Shown piece after piece: positions 22,009-32,746 of a DNA stretch of 64,000 nt (the stretch's first letter is position 1; the number at the start of each line of letters is the position of its first letter). The stretch covers positions 1-64,000 of the forward strand of contig CAJNDS010000049.1 in assembly GCA_905221605.1 (NCBI GenBank). Reading direction: 5' to 3'. The notes beneath the pieces are model-generated. The model did no database searches, was not told the origin of the DNA, and worked only from the letters and a program-made list of their open reading frames with translations. The stretch is from Symbiodinium natans. Taxonomy: Eukaryota > Sar > Dinophyceae > Suessiales > Symbiodiniaceae. Position numbers and translations under genes: made by a program.

Positions 22009-23782
22009 TTTTTTATTATTTTATTATTATTATGATTATATTATATTATATTATATTATATATTATATTATATATATGTATATGTATATATGTATATATG
22101 TATATATGTATATATGTATATATGTATATATGTATATATGTATATATGTATATATGTATGTATATATATATATATATATATATAGGCCCCCCTTTTTTTG
22201 GGCCTGAAGCAACCCTAAGCCCCTACAACGCTATCCCTAAAACCCTTGACGCCCCAACACCCCCAAACCCCAGGCCGTAAGCTCCAAACCCCTAAAACCC
22301 TAACGTCCTAGAAACCCTAACACCCTGTTAGCTCTAAAAAGTTACTATTTGCTTAACAACTTCTTCCTTATAAGGGCAATATAGGGATTATTGGTCTGTT
22401 GTGTTTTTTGGGGGTTCTCAAGCAAATAGCAACCCCAAAAACCCTCACAACCCTAAAACAAACACTTAAGAACCCTCAAAAAAAACCCTAAAACCCTACA
22501 ACACCCTTTAAAAGCTCCTTAAAAACAGGTTCAACAGCCAGTTCGGCGGGCTCATGGCCGTGAGCGAGTTCTCGGCCGGCACGGCCGACGAGGCGCGCTT
22601 CGCTTGCACCGACCGCGCCGTGGTCCGCACGCAACTTGGCACCAAGAATTCTGTTTAGGGTTTCCAGGGTTTGGGGTTTAGGGTTTAGGGTTTGGGGTTT
22701 GGGGTTTAGGGTTTAGGGTTTAGGGCTTCGATAGGGTTTGGGGTTTAGGGTTTCGGGAGAGAGAATGGGATTCTACAAGGAATTCTGATAGTAACACTAT
22801 AAACAACGGCAGGATGAATAGTAAGATCTGAAGCGCGACAGGAGGAAAAGGCTAAAACACATGTTTCCATCACGTGCCGAGGGGCTTTTCTGGTGTGCGG
22901 TTTCTGGGTAGAGGTATGTTTGAGAGTTCATGGTGAGAAGTCCTTGCGTGGGGAAGTAGTGACGAAGAACGAGACTGACCCGTTACTTACCTCATGAACC
23001 TTAGGGAGCCTTAGGGAGTAGTGGGGAGTATTTGGGAACCTTGGGCTACAGACTCCCTAAACCCTATAGGCCCTAAACCCTAAACCCAAAATCCCCGAAA
23101 TATTTTCAGAAGGCTCCTTTCAGTCGAGGTTTCTCCAGGAGCAGCTCACTGCATGGGACGAGGTGGGAATACAAGGCAGGAGATTAGGGTCCTTGGGCGT
23201 CAGGGTTTAGGTTTTGGGGTTTAGGGTTTAGGGTCCAAGTGCTTCAGATCGATACCTGGGGCTTTCCGAAAATAGTGGTACCCTTTTGGGGGGGATCCCT
23301 TTATACTGTTCTATTTGGGGTCTAGAAGGGGTACCCCTAGTTGGGGAAATACCATCTCCTTTTGGAAGCAGCAGCTGAGCCTTAGCAAACCCTGTGAAGC
23401 TCCAGACTCCAGATTTCCCGCTGGCTTGAAAGGATAGAAACCCCCTGTTTAACCCTGCGTAAAGGATATATAGACCCACTCCATTCAACCCACCCTATTC
23501 AACCCTTCATAAACGGAGATAAAACCACAGTAAGTTTAAGGACATAAAGCCCTATGAAGCCCTACATCAAAGGAAACATCCACCACGTTTACTTGAAAGG
23601 ACATCACAACCCTCTTATAAGCCCTACAAAGAAAAGGCTTCTTCTGGACCTGGCGGATGCCCTACGGCAGGGCCTTCGAGCCTGGATGGAGCCTCCGCTG
23701 GCTGGCCGGCCTCGAGGAGCCCCTGAGGGCCTTGCCGTGCCAAGCCCCCGCGGCCCCCGCGACCGCGTCCCTCTTGGTGTAG
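20512..23782 (+). CDS. GH5 exo-beta-1,3-glucanase-like protein, five exons
   Basis: Hydrolyses beta-glucan, probably beta-1,3-glucan of storage or wall. Exons: 20512-21470, 21573-21905, 22529-22626, 23113-23175, 23637-23782. They total 1599 bases, 532 codons plus TAG, all in phase. An N-terminal hydrophobic segment (residues about 26-47, [18 protein letters not shown]) is a signal anchor or signal peptide. Motifs: [13 protein letters not shown] (family N-terminal signature); MNEP with predicted acid/base Glu311; [13 protein letters not shown] with predicted nucleophile Glu444; [10 protein letters not shown] near the C-terminus. Intron 1 (102 bp, GT-AG) is an inserted TIR element; introns 2-4 (623, 486 and 461 bp) use GC donors and hold TTTAGGG variants, microsatellites and MITE copies. 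Both predicted catalytic residues and the frame are intact, so the gene is probably functional. The start is the first Met of the frame; an upstream exon is possible. Confidence 0.85.
21471..21572. mobile_element. Introner element (family I-A) = intron 1 of the GH5 gene
   Basis: A 98-bp element with inverted ends CTTGGGGcccAAATGAG and CATTTCGTCCCCAAG is flanked by the 4-bp direct repeat GTTC (21471-21474 and 21573-21576). The spliced intron runs from the left GTTC to the element's terminal AG, so splicing leaves AAG TTC GCA in frame and restores the pre-insertion codons. Related copies are at 33746, 33948 and 35379. Confidence 0.9.
21949..22184. repeat. AT, TTA and TATATG microsatellites
   Basis: (TA)n, (TTA)n and a (TATATG)n run, all inside intron 2 of the GH5 gene. 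Non-coding; they keep spurious tyrosine/isoleucine frames open. Confidence 0.95.
22341..22443. mobile_element. MITE-like element, family D copy 1 (in GH5 intron 2)
   Basis: Ends gttactatttgcttaa and tcaagcaaatagcaac are inverted (about 13 of 15). The interior ttcttccttataagggcaat is shared with the sequence at 45410-45440. Confidence 0.65.
23270..23352. mobile_element. TIR element, GTTTCCGAAAATAG family copy (in GH5 intron 4)
   Basis: The left end GCTTTCCGAAAATAGTGGTA is repeated inverted at the right (ggtacccctagttggggaaa). It is one of at least five copies in the window (27470, 39298, 40524, 43173), plus half copies near 1295, 23930 and 39561. Confidence 0.7.
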
Positions 23783-24049
23783 GGATAGGGATATGGCCAG
23801 GGGGTGTTCCCAAGAGAGGGGTATCTATATGAGGAACATATGAGGGAGTATGTTGGGTGTATATTGTATGTATATATACATACATATATAGATAAGTTTA
23901 GATTTATGCATTCATGAATTTATTTGGGGCACCCCTATTTCGGGAAGCACCCCAGAGTGATGTTTTCAACGCATCTCATGGATCTGAAAGCCCTAGGGCC
24001 CAGTCCGTTTCCGTCGCACGACTGTAGCAGCATAGACTAGGAATCACAG

Positions 24050-24226
24050 CCTGACTTGAGGCTCATGATCAATTTCGTGCGAAGACAACAGAAACAAGCT
24101 GCAACGCTTGAGTTGTGTTTTGCTTGGGCAGCTGCCCCTGAGTCCCCGAGATTCTTGCCGCGAGAAGTGCAGGCAGCTCTGCACATCCGCTTGCAGGCTG
24201 TGATCAGCACCGCGCTGAGCTTCTGA
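24050..24226 (+). CDS. Terminal exon, unknown protein
   Basis: After the acceptor gaatcacag a 58-codon frame runs to TGA: PDLRLMINFVRRQQKQAATL, later FLPREVQAALHIRLQAVIS. The reading is strongly coding-like and the upstream frame is closed by a TAG, fixing the acceptor. The protein is not recognised. It lies 270 bases after the GH5 stop, so it belongs to another gene whose first exons are not identified. Confidence 0.55.
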   Translation, partial: PDLRLMINFVRRQQKQAATLELCFAWAAAPESPRFLPREVQAALHIRLQAVISTALSF

Positions 24227-24229
24227 GAT

Positions 24230-24925
24230 GTTTGTTTGTTTGTGTTTGTTGTTTGTTTTCCGTCGAGGGGGAGGGGGGGGGAGAGGAGAGGCATTGTGGT
24301 CTCAAACTTGCGCATGCTGGGCTTGAGCGATTTGCACAACCTCTTATAGGGACTGGGGTTGAGGGCTTTAACAAACTGGTATACACAAAAGGCCTGAACA
24401 ACTTTCATCGCAATTCCAAAAACATTAAAAACGGGACATGAAGGACACCTGTTCGGAGGCTATGCACCCACGTTCTCACATATGATCTTGTTGATCATGC
24501 AGGAGCACCTCTACATGACTTGCGATGTTCTGCTGCAACTATGAAACAGTCTCATTCTGCCAAAACTGCTCTATGGCATTGCTGAAGTTTCATGTTGTTA
24601 GGGTTGTCTTTGTGCTGAACAATACTTCGTTGTCCTGTTAAGGCAAGGTCTCACATGGGCTTTGCTAACATTCTAGTTCCTTCACTTATAGGGTTTGTTG
24701 CATTCAGCTTCAAAATAAGACCCGAGTTGAGCGCAAGCTCGAGTCCGCACTCAAGATCCCTAAGCCCAGGCACCCCAAGAAACCTGAGACCCGAAAACCC
24801 CAAAAACTCAAAAAAACTCAAAAGCCCTGAACAAGAAGACTCCTAAAACTCCCTGAAGCCCTAATCTCCTCAACCCCTGCAGCCCTAAACCCTGAACCCT
24901 GAACCCTAAACCCTAAACCCTAACC
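24230..24925. other. No supported gene
   Basis: Mixed unique sequence with a TTTG/GTTT run near 24230-24260, a poly-G-rich patch near 24265 and CCCTAAA variants from 24840. Short open frames (65-69 codons) lack motifs or splice support. Confidence 0.4.
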
Positions 24926-24930
24926 CCTGC

Positions 24931-25030
24931 ATGAAGCCACGAATCGTACCAAGGCCTCATGAAGGCCCTACTCTTCCACGCGCATACCTGGCTTGGAATC
25001 TCGCGGCTGCTTCAGGCTGGCTTATTGGGG
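24931..25030 (+). CDS. Probable exon, unknown protein
   Basis: The frame MKPRIVPRPHEGPTLPRAYL continues AWNLAAASGWLIGG into the adjacent TTTAGGG array. The frame is unbroken and coding-like, but no domain is seen. Confidence 0.48.
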
Positions 25031-26065
25031 GGTTTAGGGTTTAGGGTTTAGGGTTTAGGGTTTAGGGTTTAGGGTTTAGGGTTTAGGGTTTAGGGTTTAG
25101 GGTTTAGGGTTTAGGGTTTAGGGGGTGTTCAGTGTTCAGGGTTTAGGGTCTAGAGTCAGGGGGCCTAGACACAGGTGCTAGGTCGGTAGCCTTGATCCTT
25201 GTTTGGTGCTCTGAATCCTCAAAAACCAGCGGGTTCACCTGCTTTCCCCTCGAGCAGTCGGCCACTCAATATATAGGAGGCCTAATCCTTGTTGTTGTTT
25301 GCAGTTGGAGTCCCTATAAACGATAAACCCCATTGAGCCGAAAAGGGCATCCTGATCATCGTAGATTGCCGCCGAACCTAGTCTTGGGGGCTTAGGTCCC
25401 CTTGAAACCCAAAAAGGGTGCCCTCTTTATTCCTGGGGTGCTCTTGGGCGAAGTAGTAGTTTACCGTGCCATAAGGATTTGGGCTTATAGGGTCTGTTGG
25501 GCCTTTGACCCCTAACCCCTGAACCGTAGAATTGCTTTTTGCAGACCGTGTCTGGCTGCGCTTCGATGTTCGGAACGTAGATTCGTGTTCAGGGTTGACC
25601 CTAACAGCCTAGGTGATGCATGCACAATTGCAACAAAGCATCGACACCGCAAAAACAAGCAAAACCTAACTTCTCAAACCAGAGGCAAAGTTTCGCACCC
25701 GGGAAACCAGAAACCCCAAATGCTTAAACTCTGCAAAAGCTCAAAGACCCTACACACCCCAAAACCGTAAACCGGCCTGAAAACCCTACAAACCCTACAG
25801 GCACTAAAAACCCTAAGCACAGCAAAACATCCTGCCCTAAGAGCCCCTTAAACCAGCAAGTCTCCTGCCTAAAAACCCTTAAACCCTAAAAACCCCTTAA
25901 ACCAGCAAGTCTCCTGCCTTAAAACCCTTAAACCCTCATCCTATATAAACCCTATACATATATATATATATACCCTATGTATATATATATATATATACTT
26001 ATATTTATTTATATATATATATATATATTCATTTATTTATTTATTGATAGCCTGTATAGACCCTG

Positions 26066-26180
26066 CATGAACGCTGTTAATACCCTCAGCAAGCATCCGG
26101 GGCCCTTGAGGCGGTCCATGCTGCGGGGGCTCGAAGCAGCTTCGAGTCGGTTCGCAGAAGCCCCAGCTGAGGGTGTAGGG
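26066..26180 (+). CDS. Probable exon, unknown protein
   Basis: After a (TA)n and TTTA microsatellite the frame LSKHPGPLRRSMLRGLEAAS continues SRFAEAPAEG to a TTTAGGG block. It is alanine/arginine-rich and helical in character. Confidence 0.45.
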
Positions 26181-27469
26181 GGTTTAGGGTTTAGGGTTTG
26201 GGGTTTAGGGTTTGGGGTTTAGGGTTTAGGGTTTAGGGCAAAGTTTAGGGTTTAGGGTTTAGGGGGTCGGAACAACTGCTGATACTGTTCCCTGATGGTC
26301 CCTATATAACTATACTGTATTAACCCCCCAAGGCCCTCTGAGAGTTGTTAAGGCCCCTATATGAGGGGGATTAGGGTCTAAAGGGCTGGAATTGAACGCG
26401 TATAGAGGGATTTTGAGGGTTTATAGGAGACTCTTGGATTCATCTTTGGGATTAGGGATTTGTGTGTGTTAGGGATTTAGAGCATCTAGGAACTGAGGGA
26501 ATCTGGGGCCGGGATTTTGGGGATTGAGGGGTTATAAGGAGGTTCAGAGGAGTTTGTGGCCTCTAGGCGGAGTGTCAGGGTTGAGGGTTTAGGCTTAGGG
26601 TTTAGGAGTCTAGAGGTTCGGTGATGTTTGGGGTTTGGGCTGGGCGTCTGAAGCTTCGAGGGCTTTATGGAGTTTATGTCGAGAGATTCTTCCAGCGCAG
26701 ACCGCAAGCCCTAAACCCTAGACCCAAGGGCATTCCAAGTGCACTCCAAGAGAACTCCCTGAGCACTCCATTTTTTTTTTTGCTGGGGGGGGGGGGGGGG
26801 TGTGTTAAGTTTTAGGTTCCCTGACCTTTTTGTTTATGAAAAGAATTGTCCCCCTTTCAATCTAGGTTATAGGGAAACCTAGAAGGAGAGCACACGAAAA
26901 ACAACAACAAGCATTGATCAAGACCAGTTTAAGCCGCACTGGTTGGAAAATCGATGCTAGGGGTCAGAGGGGTCGTTCAACGTTAGGGCCCCGGCTTATA
27001 GTTATCTTTCACCATGGGCTCCAGTTTGCAAGCTTTGTTCTTTTTTTGCCCTAAGACAATTTTGATGCAGAGAACTGACCATAGGGCAGTTCTCTGATGG
27101 TGGTCCCTTTCGGGTGCCCTAGGGCTCTCTGGGGTTTAGGGTTCTAGGGTTCAGGGTTTAGGGATCAGTGTTACCCAAAACCCTAAAACCCTAAAACCCT
27201 AAAACCCTGAAACCCTAAAACCCTAAAACCCTAAAACCCTAAAACCCTGAAACCCTAAACCCTAAACCCCCCCCAAGCCCTGAAGGGTCTAGACACCACT
27301 GCGGTCATTCAGGTTGGACCTGCATGCAGATCATCGGCGTGTCCGGCTTGGAGTTGGCAACCGACCTTAGGGGTTTAGGGTTTAGGGGTAGGGTTTAGGG
27401 TTTTGGGTTTTGGGTTTTGGGTTTTGGGTTTAGGGTTTAGGGTTCAGGGTTTAGGGTTTAGGGTTTAGG

Positions 27470-27562
27470 AGATACCTTACAGGGGTGCCCTTATTACAAG
27501 GGAATCCTACTGTTCGGGGTCTATGATTTCTGGGGGGCCCCTTATTGTCGTCCATCTGAAGC
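27470..27562. mobile_element. TIR element, GTTTCC family copy
   Basis: It shares cttattacaagggaatcctact and the ggggcccctta right part with the copy at 43173-43278. The ends are less regular than in the other copies. Confidence 0.5.
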
Positions 27563-27687
27563 CTACTTAGTTGGAATGCCTTCATTTGAGAGCATTATTT
27601 TTGCATGTGTGAGTTTTTTCTTTTCTTTAACTAGAGTCTGGAGAGTGGTCGTTCGAAGATATAAGGTTTGCTCGCATCTTCCTGCAG

Positions 27688-28049
27688 GGATATTATTGGC
27701 AGCTACTTCGCCCCCTTCGGCGGCGCAAGTGAAAGACAGGGCCCCATGCGTTGCAGCGGTTCTGCAGTCTTGTGCACATGGCAGGTGAGCTGTGCAAAGT
27801 GGCACCGCTTGTGGCGCTGCCCAATGAGGATGGCGAAGAAACTGCCTCAGGAGCGGGATGAACTCTTGATTGCGCCTACATGTGGGGGCACCTTGGATCT
27901 CATCGGGAATAAAGGATCTGGTCTGGCTTCTGAATCTGTGTGGCAACGTTATTTCTCTGTGCCTCTGTGCCTCTGTGCCTCTGTGCCTCTGTGCCTCTGT
28001 GCCTCTGTGCCTCTGTGCCTCTGTGCCTCTGTGCCTCTGTGCCTCTGTG

Positions 28050-28090
<41 letters not shown>

Positions 28091-29643
28091 CCTCGCGCAC
28101 GCTCGCTCTCTCTCTCTCTCTGAATGATGCTGGGACAGGTTTTGCCAGCTGCATTGTCAGAATGCATCTTTGGGATTGGGACATCTCACTGTAGGATGGC
28201 CCTGCGACTGAGCGACATAGGACGTATACGAGAGGTCACGGCACGACAGGTGGGTTTGTCTATAGCACCGTGGTCGTCGAACTCCAAAGCTTCCACACAT
28301 CCCAACCAGGGATCGAAGGGTCCAAACTTCCGAGGCATGAACCTCCTGCGTGCACTTGATATACCACCTGCCGCGCTGGCAGGCTGCTCCGATTTGGGAG
28401 ACTGGTCTGAGTGCCATTCTCAGAGCATACTTCTGGCCTGGTGATGGGAGAAATCAGTGCCACCCTGGCATGCGTGAGGTCGTTGGCGCTGCTGCTGCCA
28501 CGGATGGGTGATGGCTCTAAGGCGCCATGACTGATTCACAGTGTCCATCTGATGCGCAGCCACATGTGCAACACACGATGCACCGTGACCAAAGACTGGC
28601 TTGTACATGCTGCGCTAGAGCTGCCAACCGATGTCGCCTCTACTTCTACAATGCCGCGAATTGTCGAATTCGGCGTGGCTTTTTCCGAGCATTACGCATT
28701 GCTGATGAACCACATGCGATGGGCTTGCATCGGCCCATGCGTCTTGGGCGCAGAATCCGGCGGTCGCCCTAAACCCTAAACCCTAAACCCTAAACCCTAA
28801 ACCCTAAGCCCTAAACCATACTGCCAGGCGGTGGCTGCAGCCAGCTTGGATGCTGTGCAGCAGCTCCTGGCACGATGCACCTTCACACAGTCCGTCCGCA
28901 TAGGCCGGAAGTGGCGAAGATCCAGTGCCTCACAGCATGCCGGCATTCAGTCCTATAAAATCAGATGTATATAGGAGATACATACATGTTACCATATAAA
29001 AATGTATAGTCTACACAAATATATACATATATATGTACATACACATATTCCCCCTAAACTTAAAGCTACTCCCCCCCGGTCGTTGCAAGCCTGGAAGCCG
29101 ATACCGCCATGCCAGGCGGGGCAGACGAGTACCACAAGCTTTCGGAGGTAGGGCCAAGCCCACCTTTAGGGATTTCTTTTGGGTTTGGGAGATTTTTGGG
29201 CAGGGTGTTTAGGCAGGGTTTAGAGTTTGGAGTCTAGGCTGTAAGGTTTGGGGTTTCAGAAGATGCTTCAGACATGTTGCCAAGAGCAGCAGCCGGTACT
29301 GAATTGCATCAAGCACAGGCGGTCCCAATTGAGGCAATGCTCAGGTTACGTACCAGGTTGTTTGCGAACGCCGCAGAAGGTGCATTCTTTTCATGCCTTT
29401 GCACAGGACGAATCTGCGAGCTTCAGCGAGGAACAGACAGGCGAGATTCTGGTGCCTGGACACTGCAAGGTCAACTGCGGTAGCTTGCGCTGGGAGACAG
29501 GGAGTATACGTCGATTCTATTGGCAGAGGCAGAAGCTTGAAAAGGTCTCTGAAATCGCCATTGCTGCTTGTGTTTGCAGGCCTCGTCGTGGAAAGCATCG
29601 AATTGCGCGGGGATCCCGTCACGGACCAAGCTATCACGCCATG
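27688..29643 (+). CDS. Multi-exon gene, unknown protein
   Basis: Plus-strand exons with good splice signals: 27688-27784 (cctgcag to cag|gtgagc); 28195-28249 (MALRLSDIGRIREVTARQ, to cag|gtgggt); 28310-28440 (GSKGPNFRGMNLLRALD...); 28560-28749 (HMCNTRCTVTKDWLVHAALE...); 28828 to about 28942 (AVAAASLDAVQQLLARC...); about 29066-29147 (to gag|gtaggg); about 29272-29319; 29407-29470 (DESASFSEEQTGEILVPGHC); and a last exon near 29580-29643 (LVVESIELRGDPVTDQAITP, TGA). The joins 28440/28560 and 28749/28828 keep phase; the second uses a GC donor and its intron holds CCCTAAA repeats. The others were not all phase-tested, and this may be more than one gene. No domain is recognised. Confidence 0.55.
27955..28120. 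repeat. 9-bp minisatellite (CTGTGCCTC)n followed by (CT)n
   Basis: About ten perfect CTGTGCCTC units, then a CT microsatellite. It lies in an intron of the 27.7-29.6 kb gene. The unit length of 9 keeps frames open and creates repetitive spurious open frames. Confidence 0.95.
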
Positions 29644-30118
29644 AATCTCTTCCCTGATAGGTTTAGGGTTTACACAGTGTTTAGGTTTGAGGGGGTTCAG
29701 AAATGATTATAGGGCTTATAGAGTTAAAATGTGGGTTTATAGGGCAACTAAACCTGAAGCCAAGCCGGACTCAGCAGCTCCCTCAAATTTGTTTTTGCGG
29801 GGCTAATCTACGAAAGTGAGCCTTACTTGTGTCTCCGTTATCTTATGTTCTCCTCTTCACTGGGTTAGGGTGCCATATCTCATGGTGTACTCATCGTGTT
29901 AGGGTACCTTGTGGTGTACGCGTCATTGGCTTAGGGCACCCAAATGGGCCCGCAAGAATTTGGACCCCCAAAGTTTAAGGTTTAGGGTCTATATGCTTGG
30001 GGTTTAAGGGTGTACAGGGTCGAGGAAGCTACTTTGGAATACTCAAGGGATTCAAACTCGTGGAAAACTTTCAAGACATACATCCCCTAAACCCTAAACC
30101 CTACCCCTCGAAGCACAG

Positions 30119-30229
30119 GTCCCTGCCTCTCAGCAGCTGGTTGGAGCGTTGGTCGCCAATTTGCCTGCCGCCGCGATGCCGACGATGGCGCGGCTGGCGC
30201 AGTTGTCCAAGAGTCCGGCAAAACCCTAA
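30119..30229 (+). CDS. Probable terminal exon, unknown protein
   Basis: After agcacag an open frame begins VPASQQLVGALVANLPAAAM and reads through PTMARLAQLSKS to TAA within a CCCTAAA repeat. It may instead end earlier at a GC donor. Confidence 0.48.
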   Translation, partial: VPASQQLVGALVANLPAAAMPTMARLAQLSKSPAKP

Positions 30230-30619
30230 AGTTTAGGGTTTAGGGTTTAGGGTTTAGGGCTTAGGGCTTAGGGCTTAGGGTCTAGGGTTTAGGGTTTAGG
30301 GTTTAGGGTTTAGGGTTTAGGGTTTAGTAAACCCTACATATCCCTACAAACCCCAAGCCCTGAACCCTAGGCCTTAAGCCCTGAACCCTAAACCCTAAAC
30401 CTTAAACCCTGAACCCTTACACCCTGATGTCTTCCAAAGCGCACCCCCCCTCTAAACTCCGAGCAATCTGGTGCCCCGTTGCCCCTTGAACATCCCCAAA
30501 CTGGAGTAGAGACCCCTCGGGTTGAGGGGTTGAGAGTTGGAGGAGCAGATTCACGATGCAGGCCCTAAACCCTAAACCCCAAACCCTAAACCCTAAACCC
30601 TAAACGGGGATCACAGTAG

Positions 30620-30888
30620 AACGTGGCGAAGGTGCAACATCTCATGCCCGCGATGCATGATGTGGCAGCCTCAGTTGCATGCAGACTGAGATATGGTCCC
30701 TTCTCAAAATTATGGTCCCTTGTTGGGACCCTAAACCCTAAACCCTAAACCCTAATCCCTAAACCCTAAATAAGAGGGGCCGCCTTTTCAGGAGGACCCC
30801 CAAAGGGACCAGATTTTCGAGAAGAGCGATGCTGAAATGCATGTGGAGGATTATGGGCCATGAGTTCTGTGATTCAAAGGGGGTTTGA
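30620..30888 (+). CDS. Two-exon fragment, unknown protein
   Basis: Exon 30620-30695 (NVAKVQHLMPAMHDVAASVA...) joins in phase with 30827-30888 (AMLKCMWRIMGHEFCDSKG, TGA). The 131-bp intron between them carries inverted ends and CCCTAAA repeats. The product is not recognised. The in-phase join on both sides of an inverted-repeat insert is the main support. Confidence 0.45.
30696..30826. mobile_element. Introner-like element with CTTCTC ends
   Basis: Left GTCCCTTCTCAAAATTATGG and right TTTTCGAGAAGAG are inverted (cttctcaaaat..tggtccctt versus aaagggaccagattttcgagaag). The centre holds CCCTAAA repeats. The boundaries fit a GT-AG intron. No clean target duplication was found. Confidence 0.5.
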
Positions 30889-31116
30889 GTTCGCATGACG
30901 CCCTGCGCTTCCACCCTAAACCCTAAACCCTAAACCCTAAACCCTAAACCCTAAACCCTAAACCCTAAACCCTAAACCCTACACCCTACACCCTAAACCC
31001 TAAACCCTAAACCCTAAACCCTAAACCCTAAACCCTAAACCCTAAACCCTACACCCTACACCCTAAACCCTAAACCCTAAACCCTAAACCCTAAACCCTA
31101 AACCCTAAACCCTAAC

Positions 31117-31221
31117 CTGCTCATCAAGGCGGATAGCCACGCAGCACTGACTGGCGCAGACGCACTGTACTTGCCGCTTGTCACCCGAGATCAGCCCCAA
31201 GTGTACCCGAAACATCCCTAA
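31117..31221 (+). CDS. Probable exon, unknown protein
   Basis: Directly after a long CCCTAAA array the frame LLIKADSHAALTGADALYLP continues LVTRDQPQVYPKH to TAA. It is unbroken and coding-like. Confidence 0.48.
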   Translation: MLIKADSHAALTGADALYLPLVTRDQPQVYPKHP

Positions 31222-31625
31222 ACGGGTTTAGGGTTTGGGGTTTAGGGTTAAACTCCCTTGGTTTGAAGCCACACTCCCGAACCAACTCCCAATCCCTGAA
31301 CCCTATAAGGGGTGAACCTCCGGAGGGTCCAGTTAAGGTAGTATACAAGAGCCCAAATGTTGACCCCAGACGCCGAAACGCCTAAACCTACCTATTTACC
31401 TACAGTTTTAAGGGGTTGTACCTACGAAATAGGGGTGTACTTATTAAACTGTAGGTAAATAGAGGTGCCAAGTAAGCCCTGTAAATCCGAAGCCCGAAAA
31501 GCCTTCAAGTGCCCTCAAGCCCTGCAGCCCACATGGGACCCTAAACCCTAAGCCCAAAGCCCTAACCCTAAACCCTAAACCCGAAACCCCAAACCCCAAA
31601 CCCTAAACCCTAAGCCCTAAACCCT

Positions 31626-31718
31626 GGCGCGGTAAGGATCCTCGAGTCCTGCGTCGAGAAGATGGATGCGGAGGCGGCGTCCAACGTGGTCAGCACCGTC
31701 TTCGAGGAGGCGGGGCCT
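31626..31718 (+). CDS. Probable exon, unknown protein
   Basis: The frame AVRILESCVEKMDAEAASNV continues VSTVFEEAG to TTTAGGG. It is clearly amphipathic and coding-like. Neighbouring exons at 31864 and 32187 on the same strand may belong to the same gene. Confidence 0.52.
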
Positions 31719-31863
31719 AAGATTTTCAGGGTTTAGGGTTTAGGGTTTAGGGCTAGGGTTTAGGGTTTAGGGTTTAGGGCTTATCGAATTTGGGGAGAGT
31801 GGCTTTTACCGTGGCGGTTAGGGTTCTCATAGGTCCCTGTAGCTCTAGATGCAGGAACCCTAA

Positions 31864-31975
31864 ACCCTGGCATGAGCAGCATGTCGAGGTGGAGAAAGTG
31901 TGCCACAGCTCCGTGCGCCAGCGCGTGCTATCCTGCATCAAGGCCTCTGCCTTGTGGAGTCGGTTTGGGAGATTT
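31864..31975 (+). CDS. Probable exon, unknown protein
   Basis: The frame HEQHVEVEKVCHSSVRQRVL continues SCIKASALWSR. It directly follows CCCTAAACC. No donor was fixed. Confidence 0.45.
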
Positions 31976-32186
31976 GGACTTGGAAGGCGCTTGGAGGCTG
32001 AGAGGGTTCAACAGCAGCACATGCGTTTAGGGCCTTCTCAAGGTGCTGGCTCTCCACCATTTCGATGCTGTGCTTGGCACTCAGTAAAGCCGCCCCCCTA
32101 AAACCCTAACACCCTAAACCCTACCCCCGCCACCCAAGGAAAAAGAACAAAGAACAAACAACCATACAAAAACACCCAAAAGCAAC

Positions 32187-32286
32187 CGCCTGTCGAGGAT
32201 GGAGGAGCTGCTGGGCATGGGCCCAGACCTCAACATGTCCATCATGGGCACCTTGCAGGCCGGCAATGCCCTCGCAGTGATTGCGG
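32187..32286 (+). CDS. Probable exon, unknown protein
   Basis: The frame RLSRMEELLGMGPDLNMSIM continues GTLQAGNALAVIAG and ends near a TTTAGGG block. Unknown product. Confidence 0.5.
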
Positions 32287-32713
32287 GATTTAGGTTTTTT
32301 GGTTTAGGGTTTAGGGTTTAGGGTTTTAGGATTTAGGGTTCAGGGTTTATGGTTTTCTATTTCGAAGGTTGTTTTTGCGATAAGGGTTCTAGGGGGTGTA
32401 TAGTTTAGGGTTTTGGAGTGTTCTAAATTGGGGATAAGGGTCACGTTTCTTGGGGTGGGGTCCTGCGATATCACGGAGCCTTACATGTTGGGCACCAGTG
32501 ACCTGCACATGGAGAATGTTGGATATGTTGGATACGTTGACACTTTTCTTCATTTTGAGGAGGTGGGGTACTCTAAATCAGGGATCTTTTGGGGTACCCC
32601 ACATGCAAGCAGGGAGCTTCAGAAGAAACATCACTGAGAACTGACCACATGCAGTGCTAGCACCCATGAATCGGCTAAGCCCCTAGACCCTAACAAGGCC
32701 TCAGCGCTCCAAG

Positions 32714-32746
<33 letters not shown>

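Noticed and set aside
27900-28194. Repetitive open frames over CTGTGCCTC/CT repeats
   Set aside because: 9-bp period artefact inside an intron of the 27.7-29.6 kb gene.
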